From NCBI GenBank assembly GCA_038496675.1, contig CM076661.1, positions 7,649,932-7,713,931 of the forward strand: a DNA stretch of 64,000 nucleotides. Reading direction: 5' to 3'. A model generated the notes under the pieces. It had not been told where the DNA came from, did no database searches, and saw only the letters and a list, made by a program, of their open reading frames with translations. The translations under genes were made by a program, and so were the position numbers. The DNA comes from Rachycentron canadum (Eukaryota; Chordata; Actinopteri; Carangiformes; Rachycentridae). Shown here piece by piece: positions 37,258-49,080 of this stretch. Each line of letters opens with the position of its first letter. The stretch's first letter is position 1.

Positions 37258-40200
37258 TTTTATTTTTTCCTTTTTTTTGTATTTTTGTTTATTCTCCCCA
37301 CCCTCTTTTTTTTTGTATCTCTGCACCTGATTTTTTTTCCTTTTTTTTTTTCTTTTTTTTTTTTTCCCCTTCTTCAATTCAATCCTTACTTCACCTCGGA
37401 TTGGACCACCTCCCCTCCTCTTACACATGCATACACACACACACACACGTCCTCTGCCCCCTAAACCCCAATATGGGATCCACTATCTCCCCCTTTCCTC
37501 CCTCACCCGGGAACTCCACGGCCACACAGCCTTCCGGGACGGCCCTTGAGCATGCTGGGACTCTAATTAAGACGGGCCCTCCTGGAGCATGCAAGATGGC
37601 TGGCGGTCTGAATAGGAAGCAGTCGCAGAGCCACAGGAAGAGCCTCCTCTCTGACTCCGGCCCCGGCCTCCCTGGCTTCCTGTCAGGGTCTAGACAATGA
37701 GCGAAGGAAGGAGGACAAACAGAGAGAGAGAGGGAGAGAGGAGACTGGATGACACAGCCCTTCCTTGAGGACACAGTGCCGGGTCTCTTAGCAGCTGCCC
37801 AGAAGCTTCTCGACCACGACTTTGGACTTTTTTTAAAGTTTTTATTGTCTTTTTTTTTCGTTGCTGTTCCCAATGGATTCAGTGGAGGGTCGGACCCTTT
37901 GCCCCACACATTGTTCTCTCTGTGTGTACATTTTTAACAGAGGTGTTGTGATGATCAGTGAACTTTTTTTTTTTTTTTTTCATTTTTTTGTGTATGTATT
38001 GTATCATTGCTATTTTTATTATTGTATTGTTGTTATTAATGATATTGGTATGATCATTTAAAGACTAGGTTCTAATTTCTGTTGTTTCTAAGGGCACATT
38101 ATTATGATGAAGACAGTATATGTGCAGACAGATCAGAAATTATTTGCTGTGTAACTCATGGGTCTTTGTGAGGACACTGCCCCCTGCAGGTAAGATTTTA
38201 TCCATCATGGTACTGATTGGCCCTTTGTTTTTGTTTTTTTTTGTATCTTTCTCAGAGTATTGGCAACTTTCTTTAAAAGATCTAATTTTTTAAACATCTT
38301 GTTCAATAACCCACCAGAAGAAGAAGCGGCTCCTGTTTTAGTAGCTTCCATGCAGTGAAATGCACAGCTCTATTTATTTATGTACTTTTAATTTGTCTTA
38401 TGAATCATTGTTACTTTTTTTAAATGTTATCCCTGTTTTTTTTTTTTTTTGTTAACTGCAGAACTAGTAGCAACTATGTAAATATGCAGATCCACTCAGA
38501 AGCGTCTCTTTATCTCCGTCTGACATCATTAGACCCCTCTATCCAAGCCCCGAAGGTGCTGAAGTTAATCACCAGTGTCGACCATTTTGACCCCCACTCA
38601 TGCTGCTTCCACTAATGCTGCCCACTTTGGTCACTGCTCAACTCCATTGTGTACGTAGACTGCGTTTATTGTCTCTCTGCTGACCTGTAGTGAACACTTG
38701 TATTGTTTTTGTTTTGCTGATGAGTCCTCAACACACTGTGATGTATGTAGGTGCTTTATGAAAATTTGCTTTTGTGCACCAGTCAGTCGAGCTTGCAGAT
38801 GTTTTGCTCTCATACAAGCGCTGCTCCCTCTTTAAGGTCGCCTCTGGTAAAAGGACACGTGGCTCTCTGCTGAACAGATCCTTGGTGTTTGTACGTCAGA
38901 GAAAAGCAGGACAGGAAGCGGTGAGGTGTCACTCTGTCGACTGTAACGAATGGCCTCCCTCCCTTTGCTCATCTTGAAGAAAAAGACCTCCGTCCTTTCC
39001 CCTTTTCTCACCTTTTCCAGCATCAATACACCCAGTCACACATCATCCCTCCTTTTTTTTTTTTTTTTTTTTGTACAACTCTCCATCTTTTTGATTTTAA
39101 TTTTTTTGTAAATACTGTAAAATGCATTTTGATATCATTGACATGTTTTGATATTTCAGATCACAACTTAACAGTTGATCAGAAACGTGCTGAGTCGGGC
39201 AACTGTGTGTATTTGTTCAGAGATGGTGTGTCTTTTACTCAGAAATAATATGAATGATGAGAAACAAACTGGAGCTGCTATAGACTATTATGCTATTTCA
39301 CCTCATCATAGACAAAATGTGGGGCTTTACTGTGCATCAGAGCTGTAGCGTCAAGGGGTCTAAGAGGACGAGGGAGGAAGATTTTGTAGTTGAGTGTGTG
39401 TGAACGCCTTTAGATAACTCACTGTCACACACGTTTCCTTGAAAACTCTTAATTAAATATGATTCTTGTCCAAAAGCCTCCGTCCTCTGCCTCTGTTCTT
39501 GGAAACTGTTGGTTTGAGGTGGCAAGGTTTTTGTTTTTTGTTTGTTTTTTTTTTTGTTTTGTTTTGGGTTTTTTTGCCATTCTTAACAGGGAATTTGCAA
39601 GAACAGAGCAAAAGAGGACAGTTTTTCATAATGAAACTTGTCCCTTCTTTGTCTGCCTCCGATGCACTGCATTTCAGCTTTTACCTTCTCGACACAACTG
39701 AAACCGAAAGCAGGGGCACACAGGACACTGGCTCTCAAATCCAACACACCAGGGACCAGAGTACAGACTTTACTATGAAGGATTTTTTAAAATCTATTTA
39801 AAATGGGGCGGGTGAAATGTTTGGGAAAGTTAAGAGGAAAAAAAAATGAGAATAACGGCCAGATTTGTTGCTTAGACGAGGTAGAGAGAGAGAGCGTGGG
39901 AACAGACGTTTCCTCCCCTGTACTTTGAAATACTGTTGTATAAAATGCAGTCAAACTTCTCTCTATCTTTCTGTCCTGTAAGTAAAGCCGTCACAACGTT
40001 GATCATTTCTGTATTTCTATTGTGCTGATGTATAATACTGTAACATTCAGGGGTAGGGAGGGTTAAGAGGAATTTTTGGGAATGGGAGTAAAGATTTTTC
40101 TGTTCAGTTCCTTTTTTCCTCTTGATGACAAAGCAGTATTGAATATGAGGCAGTCAGTCCTTGGGGAGTTGCTTTGTATCTCATGTTAGGGTAGTTTCAG

Positions 40201-40323
40201 ATCCTAAATGTCTCGTGTAGTAAAATAAGAGGTTCCTTCTTCGTATGTTTCTTTATATTGTAAAGTTTCTTTAGATAAAAAAAATGTTGCTTATTGGAAA
40301 AAAGGTGGGAAAACTGCATTGAT

Positions 40324-40329
40324 AATAAA
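40324..40329 (+). terminator. Candidate poly(A) signal AATAAA, ssbp4 proximal
   Basis: Canonical hexamer followed within a few bases by a long U-rich run (40331-40371), which would serve as a downstream element. A second signal lies 121 bases further on. Confidence 0.5.
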
Positions 40330-40444
40330 TGTTTTTTTTTTCTTTTTTTTTTTTTTTTTTTTGTTTTGTTTTTGTTTTAATTTTCATCAAGTTGTCAGTC
40401 GTTTTTGCCTGTGTCCCCCTTGTTGTAGATACATATTAAAAACA

Positions 40445-40450
40445 AATAAA
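40445..40450 (+). terminator. Candidate poly(A) signal AATAAA, ssbp4 distal
   Basis: Canonical hexamer at the end of the inferred ssbp4 3' UTR. The next canonical signal on the minus strand starts 33 bases further on, supporting convergent gene ends here. Confidence 0.6.
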
Positions 40451-40483
40451 ATGACTTCACTCCTTTTGCCATGAACACAAGCT

Positions 40484-40489
40484 TTTATT
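40484..40489 (-). terminator. Candidate poly(A) signal AATAAA for the ANKRD34-like gene
   Basis: TTTATT on the + strand gives AATAAA on the - strand. An alternative copy is at 40572-40577. Either would give a 3' UTR of about 0.7-0.8 kb. Confidence 0.5.
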
Positions 40490-41256
40490 ACTGGGAATTT
40501 GCAAGGTTATCGCCACAAAATATCTCCAGAGTTTCTGTTGTTCTCTTGAACAGAATACAGATTCTCTGGACTTTATTTCTCCGTCCACTGGATCTACCCA
40601 GTGGTTCCCAACCAGATGGCCATAAAACTATATCGGAGGGCTCAATACATCAGAAATCTTTGGCCTTTAAAAATACTATGGAACACAATGTTTTACAGTT
40701 CATAGGCATATAAAAGTTGGGTTGTGAGCAGGTATGTTTTGGCTAGCATTCAAATATAGTAAAGCAAATGAAGCCATATTTTCATGTTGGCCATCACAGG
40801 TTCAGAGATGACAAGTTAATATCTTAAAATTAATTAATAAATTATGTTAATATCTTTTAATTACATGTTCTATGCAGCATTTTCAGCATCCAGCAAAGAA
40901 AACCAGCAGATTGATCAGTGAGTTTTTTCTGCCAAATGTTTGTCTTTTCTTTCAGATTTTTTCTAATTACAGTCAGAATCCTAGTGTTCAGTTTTTTTTA
41001 AATCAAAAATTGTTTTTTTTACAATCATAAAATTGTATTTTAGTATGTTTCATGTGCACTCCTGCTTCAAACTAAGCCATGTGTGGGGATAGTTTCATGG
41101 CATGAAAACAAGATGCCATCCTGAGTAAAGGAAGAAACCAGACTCTGTCTTCATGTGCTGGCTGCTGCTTCACTTCAGGTTAAACTTCATGCTTTCTCAT
41201 GTGTAAGAACATTATTATTGACGGATTAAAATCTCTATCTTAAAGCCCCAGGTGGT

Positions 41257-44200
41257 TCATCTGCCCTCCTGATCCACTCTTTTCAAGCTGCAAGCTGAGT
41301 GTCGACGCAGTGACCTTCGACCCCTCTCGCTGCAGCAGGAGGCAGGAGGGGTAACCAGCGAGGTGATGGAGAGGGCAAGAGGCAGCGGAGGGAGAAGCGC
41401 TGGTCTTACAGAAGCTCTGGATGAAGAGAGTGTGGAAGAGCCGGGCGGATGAGGTAGAAACACCATGCTCCTGCTTTTGGACAGTGACGCCCGTGTTGGT
41501 ATCTGAAGCTGAGAATCTGATTGGTTGACCAAGGGAGGAAGGTGAAGCAGAGGTGGGACCACTTTGACAGAGGGGAGGGTGTTTCTGCTGAGTTGGGAGT
41601 GAGGCGATGGACAGACAGGAAGCTTATCGACAGAGCTCCTTGGGGTTTTTTTGTCCAGTGTTGACCTTCCAGGTGTTAGACACCTCTTGGGAACCTCTCT
41701 GCCCGACGTCAGCTCTGTGAGGGACGAGACAGAGTGAGAGACCCGCGGAGGATAATCCTCACAGCAGCTGTAGTGATTCTCTCCTCTGTGTCTCACATCC
41801 CTCCTGTGAAACACGCTCTCCCTCCTCTCTTCCAATCTGGACTGATGGAAATGTGACTCCTCATCATCCTTTCTTTCCTCATCTTCACTCTCACCTCCCT
41901 CCCCTCTTAAATCCTCTCTGCCTCCCTCCTCTTGCAGGCTCCTCTCCTTCATGCCTTCCTCGTAAGCCCTGTTCAGACAGGCCAGGTTGTGAATGGCCAG
42001 CCACGGCTCAGATAACGCCCTCTGTCTGGGAGGTGGAGCGTTACACTGGCTCAGTGGACTCAGCTCACAGGAGGGATGTTGGCTGCTGCCACTGCCGCTG
42101 CTGCTGCTTCCCCTTTTGCCTGATGGACAAAAATAACAAACAGTTTGTGAGTGTAAATCCCACATGGAAGTGGATGAGAAATACCCTTAATCCTTACTTA
42201 GTATCTATCTGTTCTGGAGGAGAGATCACTTGTCTGTTGCTCTGCCTGATGTTGACTTCTGCCCCATTTCCATACTTACTTTTTCAAAGCAGGTATTAAC
42301 AGCTAAGGGGGCAAATCAGAAAACAAAGAAAAAAAAGATTCCATTTTCAGCAGTAAACAAAATAAACCCAAGGTCGATTTGAATGTCATTACTTTTACAT
42401 ACACTTTCTACTTCACTAAATTTTTTTGACAGGTTGAGCTACTACCATGGATAATATAACAAGCTTTACAAAAAAATAACATTAGTAAAACCAGTGTTTT
42501 CCAACCTTTTTGGCGTGTGTGTGTAGACATGATCACATTTCAGATGTCTATGAGATGAACAACTCTACTAAACACTCATTTTATTCCCTCTAAACCCCTC
42601 ACATGGTTTTGTTTCAGTAAACCCCCCCCCAAAAAAAATTTGTTTATCAGAATTTCTCACATTAATCATTTCATGGCCTTTAGATTAATCTGTAGATTAG
42701 TATCAATCATCAATCATCTAAGGATGTCATACATCAGCCAGAGGGACCAAACTGGTACTTTTATACTTTAAAACCACATTTTACTAACAATACTTACTCA
42801 TGCTTTTAGTTTTTTCATGCTGGACAGTAACTTGAAATTGGGTATATTTACACTGACGTATAGATACTTTTACTTGTATGAAGGATCTGAATCATGACCT
42901 TATATAACCCACTGTAAGCCACTCCTTTACTCCATCCTCAAGTTTTCCTACTTCCAACACTTTCATCAAATTTATTTACAGAAACTCTTAGCTTCACCTC
43001 ACCCTGGCAACCTATTTTCATTTTTTGTCCTCAGGAATGAGCGCTCACCTAATGATTTCAGCCAGCAGCCACTTGTTCTCATCTGTCTAGACTTGCCTTT
43101 ATTCAACAATGCTCTGCCATATCCAGGAAGGGCACCTTGTCTGCATACAGACGGTTCAAGATCTCTGTTGATGGTACTGAGCTCAACATCGAGATGAAAA
43201 AGGTGCCTCTACATATATATAAACTATAACACAGACCTGATGCTAGGACAGAGTGTATTTTAAAAAAAAAAGCTTTAACTTGAGATGAGTATGATGAGAT
43301 TGTATAAGTGTATTTTCTAGATGACTATTACTCACCAAAAGTACAGTTACTTTAAGATTGAAAATCTGGACACAACAGTTGACAAAATAATCTCACAACC
43401 AGGTGCATTTAGTGCCTGTTCTGGGGCTTTTGATTGTATCACGCACTTTTCCTCAGAATGGGTTTGCCCTCTTGTCATGGAGATGTGGGTGAGCACACTT
43501 TTCATGTTTGCTTAAAAGTTGAGATTGAAAGCACACTCACAACTTCATAAAATGTAAATGATTATTTCCTTCTCACAACCACCCCGTTGCCCTGCATGTT
43601 TTGGCCTGTTTCCCTGCCCTTCATAGCTCACAGGTTGGGTGTGGTTTTAAGCGTTCTTTGCTGTACTTGTAACCACACCTGATATTAATGTCATGGTTTC
43701 CTGGTGTGTTATGTCTTCTTTTTTTTCCTTCTACCTTCCAACCAGCCAAGCCAGTATTTTAAATTAGATAAAGTACAGTGTACAGTGTAAGTCTTGGGAA
43801 TCAACCACGGTGAACATAACTTGCTTTTATTTCTATCAGACCAATAGACCAATATAGACCAAACAGACCATGAAATGGCTCGTTTGTCGTTCAAGCCATC
43901 AGTATCACTCACTGGTTCCTCTGAAGTTAAAGATGTTTTCCCCCTCGGGTGAGTTGGGTGAGCTCGTCTTGAGGATGATGTCAGATGGGGACATGCAGGG
44001 CACAGGTGAGGTGTCGGGGGACGGAGGAACATTCAGGTAACGTCTGGTCACTGGGCCTCCATTCACACCCATCTCTGTGGCAATGATGATGATGTCACGA
44101 CCATTGGCCCGACAGGCATCCATCAGCACCTGAAGTACATGGCTTTGTTCAATCTGAGCATTCGAAAGTTCCCGACACTGAAATACCTGCAGATTTATTT

Positions 44201-45570
44201 GTTTTTATGGTGATCATCAAACAAATTCAAGTGTTTTCTCCATATTTATAGGTAGGGAAAACTTAAACGTTGAGGTAGCCTACACCTGCTCTGTATTACC
44301 ATTTTAATTTATACAGTTGCTTCCTAAGATTATAGAGAGAGATGTATTTTTTTATTACACTGCATTTATCTGACAATTAAAATTACTTCTTACTTTTTGA
44401 ATGAAAATTTTACACAAAAAATATAATTCCCTTATTTGCAATGCTCTAAATCAAAGCACCCAAACATATTCATCCTGCTTGATATAGGCCTAACACAACA
44501 TTAAAACACTCCTACTATTGATGCATTAATGATAAGCATTAATACTTAACCTCTCTAGAGTATTTTTATGTTGTGGTATCTGTAAATACTTCATCCACCA
44601 TCTTTATTAGTCACAAACTATAAATATAAAATATTGAGATTCTTCCCTGATCATATTCTCCCATTCTTGACTTTACCTCCAGCGTTGGTTGGTGCTGTGC
44701 ATTGATGGCGTACACCAAAGCTGAGGCTCCAGAATAGTCCTCCATGCTGGGGTCAGCTCCTGCAGACAGCAGGGTGGCTGCCACCTGGGCTCCGGCTCGC
44801 TCCATACAGGCATACATTAGAGCAGTACGGCCAGCACGGTCCTGGGCATTTGGATCTGCCTGCATTAATATGAATGTGAGATGACAACTCAAGAAGTGTG
44901 ATTTAAAGAAGCCTCAGAAATGTCCCAGTGTGAATCACTCAGTCAGAGAGATTTGTTATGTATTCAAAACTTTTTTAGAATTGCATGTAATTTGCCACTG
45001 ATCCTTTTATCTGTTTTGGGATTGGGTTTCACCTTTCAAGTGAGAAGACAGTCTCTGACGCACTCCTTCATGTAATCATTAATTGTTTTCTCTCAGAGTA
45101 CACTGTGTTGTGTTCTGTTGTGCCAAAATGTTAAGGAAGAGTTTAGCAGGTGAATTGAGGACACAAACGTAGGTGAGTACACCAGGTACAACCTGTTTGC
45201 TATGCATTAAAAATATACCTCTGTTACAGCAGGTACAGATTTATTATGCATTAGAAATGCACCTAAATCAATATACTGTTGAGCTTGTATGCAGAAGATG
45301 CATTTAAGCTCATGCATTCTGAGTTGAAATGGAAAACATCAGTCACCACAGACCGACCTTGTTCTGGAGCAGGTATGTGAGGAGTTTCACTGTGTGAGGC
45401 CCAGCAGGCTCCCCTCTCAGGGCCTTGCAGGCAGCCAGCAGAGCCGTCTCTCCTCTGGGGTTGCACACATTAACCTGAGCTCCGCCTTCCACCAGCAGGC
45501 GGACCAGACGAAGCTTTCCTGAGGCTGCTGCAGTGATGAGGGGGCTGCAGTCTGACAGGGGATCCCACAT
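41257..45570 (-). CDS. ANKRD34-family ankyrin-repeat protein (four coding exons)
   Basis: Minus-strand coding exons: 45570-45358, 44859-44677, 44129-43913, 42119-41257. Splice sites are canonical with phases 0, 0 and 1, giving 1476 nt and 491 aa; ANKRD34A/B/C are about 500-535 aa. Ankyrin repeats occupy about residues 8-130 (SPLITAAASGKLRLVRLL, RGETALLAAC, DRAGRTALMYAC, DYSGASALVYAI). A family signature follows: RDIIIIATEMG, VTRRYLNVPPSPD, SPSDIILKTSSP. The long last exon is low-complexity and acidic around residues 250-300, and the protein ends with RRHSACSLKR, resembling the basic RRHS segment near the C-terminus of ANKRD34A. The ATG is preceded by GCC (good Kozak) and lies three bases after an acceptor. 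No biochemical function is established for this family to my knowledge; ankyrin repeats suggest protein binding. Assignment to a specific paralog is open (see findings). Confidence 0.88.
42120..43912 (-). other. Intron 3 of the ANKRD34-like gene
   Basis: A 1.8-kb phase-1 intron between the signature exon and the long last exon. It contains a degraded segment at about 42850-42900 (ACTTTTACTTGTATGAAGGATCTGAATCA) resembling a frequent fish repeat, here given as its halves ACTTTTACTTGTATG and AAGGATCTGAATC. Otherwise unremarkable. Confidence 0.75.
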
Positions 45571-46084
45571 GGCCTGGAGAGAGGGTAAAGGTACTTCCAC
45601 TATGATACAATATTCCAAATACAAAAGCAAAACAATTTTACTCTGGATGTCTATTACCTGCTGTCTTTCTGACAAGTTGTGAAGAGCTATGATAATAACA
45701 ACAATAATAATAATAATAAGAAGAAGAATGTTATCTGATAATGTTCTGTTTTCAATGTTTATGATAATTAAACTTTTGTGTGTATTGTCCACAAAAAGGG
45801 ACTTCTACCTCAAGAACAAATAATTCTACCTTCAGAACTAAATTTAGGTCTTTAGTTTAAACTCAATAAATAGCTTATCACAACTGAAATAAAAACAAAC
45901 CTGGACACAGACATCATTTATCATGTGTCAACGTAAATTCAATTGAATTGAAGTGAAAGATTATTCCTTAAAAGCTGCTAATGTTATTGTTGATACTTAA
46001 TTGACATGAACATGACCTATGGTATCCACAGGGTAATTATATGGATTGATACAAATCTATAAAACACACAGTAATTAAACTCAC

Positions 46085-46140
46085 CTTGATGGACGTTCTG
46101 CGGTGTTTATTTCCTTATTCCTCTTCCTTAAATAAGAAGA
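46085..46140 (-). other. Probable 5' UTR exon of the ANKRD34-like gene
   Basis: On the minus strand CATCAAG is followed by GTGAGT at 46084, a near-perfect donor, and the next acceptor (CTCTCCAG) sits just before the GCC-ATG at 45570. Splicing would join them with no coding sequence added. The upstream limit of this exon is unknown. The intron between (45571-46084) holds an (AAT)n/(AAC)n run at about 45690-45727. Confidence 0.45.
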
Positions 46141-47554
46141 AAGGGACTACGTTTGAGAGAGGAGTTGCAAAGAGAGATTACTGTTTTTATCCCATTGTGT
46201 CCTTTATCCTTTGAAAAAGTTTAGTTCAGCTTTTGGGTGAAGCGTCCTCATGTTGCTGACCTGAGAGGATACTGACTTTCATCTATTCCCTCTGTCTCTG
46301 GTGCTCCTCTGTCCTGATCTGTCCCCCTCATACCTGCTGGGTTGAGGGGAGGTTCATCCCTCAGCCAACGTTCAAAGTTATAAACAGTTTTGAGCCCAAA
46401 ATGTCACCTGTTGCAGACATTGCACTACAAAGACCCAGAGGCCCTTTGATATGTGTCAGCTTTGAACAGGCCTCATCTGCCTCGTGGCCACCGTCTGCGT
46501 TCAAACACTGGCAAAGAGAGAGGAGACACACACACACACACACTGAAACTCGCAGCAGCTCATTTGTGTCTGAAAATCTTCACTGCATTTGTTCTCTCAT
46601 TTGTTTTTGTCCGTCTTTGTGTTTCATTCTCTGTACTGAGCACTGAGCAACTGCTGTGTTAAATAAATAAATGTGACTTGAATGATTTCAACATGGCAGA
46701 TAGGGAGGGAGAGAAAAGAGACTGAGTCTGTCTGAGATCAGAGAAGCACTTGAGCAACCCTCAAATTCCAGACGTGTAATTAAGTCAAACAGCACTCAGC
46801 TAACGAAAATAGCAGCAAGTATTAGTGCAATTAACAATATTAATCTACATCTTCCTACATCCCCCACGTACAAACATGTCTTGAATGGACATGAAATCAG
46901 GAAAATGGCCCCTTGAGTCATGAAATCCTGTAACTAAGCAGCTTCTTTTATTTTTCAAGGTATTTTTCAGTCAGTAGTTTTATTTCTTGCAGAGTGGGCC
47001 TGTGTGTTCACTGATAAAGGTAACTTTACTGTATGTATTTGAGTCAGTCCTGCATAAACATCAGAGATTATTCATTTTCGAACTATGGTCTCTGCATTGT
47101 ACGTTATTTGGTGAATATATATTTTTCAGAAGAAACGTTTTCCTTACATTGAAAAGAACAAATTCAGGCGTGTTTTCCAAAACTAAATCAGTAACTTGAA
47201 CTCACACATCGTAAATAATCTACTTTTTATTTGACTTAAGATAAATTTTACACCAGGACTTGGTGTATGGTATTCTAGCCATATTCAGCTGGATTTCTAT
47301 CAATTATTAACCCAGAGTTCACACTTTGAAGGGATTTTAAAGCATCAATATTACATGAGAAAAATACTCAATTGAGCTTTTTCAAGCTAAATTCAGCTGA
47401 AATATCTTTCACAACAGCTAACATCTTTTTCTCCCAGCTGTAACATTAAAATGATACAAATACACAAATGCATCAAAAATTAGAACCCAGAAGTGGAAAT
47501 TACCCCGATAAGGGTTGTTCTGTATAATGAGAACTATTACTGATGCTAATGTTT

Positions 47555-47640
47555 ATGCTTTTCTACTTTCACTCAAGTCCGACTTTGAATGCAGAACTTT
47601 TACTTGTAACAGAGGATTGTGTTATGTAGTACATTCGGTG
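47555..47640 (+). repeat. Fragment of a dispersed fish repeat (TTTGAATGCAGAACTTTTAC)
   Basis: CTTTGAATGCAGAACTTTT followed by ACTTGTAACAGAGGATT matches from memory a very common teleost element whose consensus includes tandem ACTTTTACTTAAGTAAA-like phrases. Related pieces occur at about 42850-42900 and 44552-44600 (AGAGTATTTTTATGTTGTGG). Confidence 0.5.
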
Positions 47641-48109
47641 TATTGAGCAATATATCACCCTTAATCTGGGGTCAGTGGTTTATTTGTGCTCAGTTCAGAT
47701 CAGTTAAGGTGTTTCTGTCTCTTGCTGTGGAAACTGAATTTGTCGCATATGTGATTTAGACACATTTATATTCAAATATCCTGTTCATGTTGCTCTTTGA
47801 TTTAAGCATCCTGTTCTGTTTGAGATGGCAGATGGATGTAGCCTATATTACAGTACATGTTTACGTACAAGACATTTGAAATCGCTCATTTTTTGTTAAA
47901 TGGTCGTCATCATATGAGAGTGCTGTGTATTTATATCTGATATAATATGTTTTACATGTACATAATACAATGTTTTGGCTTGTTTTTGCCCTCTCTCTGT
48001 AGGTTGTAAGCCCAACAGTATGACACATAAGAAGAAATATAGTGCCTTGTCTCCTCTCTCTTTCTGATTCATGCATTTATATCACACTACTACATGTCAT
48101 TAACTTTGT

Positions 48110-48660
48110 GTCTTCCCTCTCCTGTAGTTTGTGCTTATCCCTTCTGTCCTCTCTCTCCCTGTCCTCACTCTGCAGGTACTGAATCACTGCTGCCCCCATG
48201 TTCCTGCTCAACACCTGCTGCTGCAATATTTATTATTAGTTATGCTGCTATTATTGCTTCCTCTATTATTTTTACTTATTGCTGTTATTTACTAATGTAT
48301 TATTATTATTAGAATCAGTCATTGCCATCATCATTAATACTCTTTATATCTGTATATTTTGCTTGTATTCTATTGTGTTCTCGTTTTCCTGCCCTCCTTC
48401 TCTCTCTCTCTCTCTTCTATCTCTCTTTCTCTCTCAACCCAACCTGTCGAGGCAGATGGCCGCCCACCCTGAGTCTGGATCTGCCCAAGGTTTCTGCCTC
48501 TTAAAAGGAGGTTTTTGCTCACCAGTGTCAAGCGCTTGCTCATGGTGGGATCTGTTGGGTCCCTTTAAATCATTTTTTAAAGAGTTTGGTCTAGACCTGC
48601 TCCATATGTAAAGTGCCTTGAGGTAACTTTGTTATGATTTAGAATTTGTTTATATTAATC
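48110..48660 (+). mobile_element. Interspersed teleost repeat copy (CTGTCGAGGCAGATGGCCGC)
   Basis: The 3' part carries the hallmarks CCTGTCGAGGCAGATGGCCG, CCACCCTGAGTCTGGATCTG, GCTTGCTCATGGTGGGATCT and GTAAAGTGCCTTGAGGTAAC, which I recognise from memory as one of the most repeated sequences in percomorph genomes. The left part is (TTA)-rich with a CT run at 48398-48435. No coding capacity is seen; class (SINE or LINE tail) is uncertain. Confidence 0.7.
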
Positions 48661-49080
48661 AATTCACTTCATGCAAAGCGTCGTAAATGGAAAAAATGAA
48701 ATCAACCTTGTCTCAACCCAGACTGACTCCAGCTCCGAGGGGGCCAGACCATCTGCTACAGGGGCCCCTTCTTGTTGCAGTGAAGAGGCCCGTATGACTG
48801 GATGTGTGTTTGGGGGTCGTTGTCTCATGCTGCAGAATGACTCTGGGACCAATCAGACTCTTCCCTCGTATTACGTGACACTCTTAACAAATGAAATGTC
48901 TAAAACGTTTCCACATGACAAATGTACTCAAGTCGACCACGTGATTCCGAAGTCGTCGATATGTTCATTGATGAAAATTGTGTTTCTACCATAAAGCACT
49001 AAAAACCTAAAAACCTGCTCGCTCACATAAAAGAAATTCCCTGCGTGTGAAAGAAGAGTGAGAGGATACGCAGGAAAAGT

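Larger units (their letters stand above)
37258..40468 (+). other. ssbp4: ssbp4 3' UTR (inferred)
   Basis: Runs from the stop codon to the poly(A) signals at 40324-40329 and 40445-40450. It starts with about 120 bases of extremely U-rich sequence, has a short (AC)n at about 37433-37448, and contains long T runs at about 39052-39072 and 40331-40371. The 177-aa frame spanning 37167-37700 overlaps the last exon out of frame. UTR extent is inferred; no transcript data are available. Confidence 0.65.
46141..49080. other. Intergenic region between the ANKRD34-like gene and ell
   Basis: About 3 kb between divergently transcribed genes. It contains a dispersed-repeat copy at about 48110-48660, a fragment of another fish repeat at about 47555-47640, and a CT run at 48398-48435. 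The ANKRD34-like promoter should lie in the left part, but no core element is clear. No open frame longer than 110 aa is convincing. Confidence 0.7.

Noticed and set aside
37167..37700. 177-aa plus-strand frame at the ssbp4 3' end
   Set aside because: It overlaps the true last exon out of frame and runs through the U-rich 3' UTR, giving poly-Phe.
45571..45792. Upstream in-frame extension of the ANKRD34-like first coding exon (149-aa frame)
   Set aside because: The added residues are Ile-rich from AT-rich and (AAT)n sequence, and a good acceptor sits three bases before the GCC-ATG at 45570, so the extension is intronic.
46361..46543. 60-aa minus-strand frame upstream of the ANKRD34-like gene
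   Set aside because: Starts in a (GT)n repeat and has no splice or family support as an extra exon.
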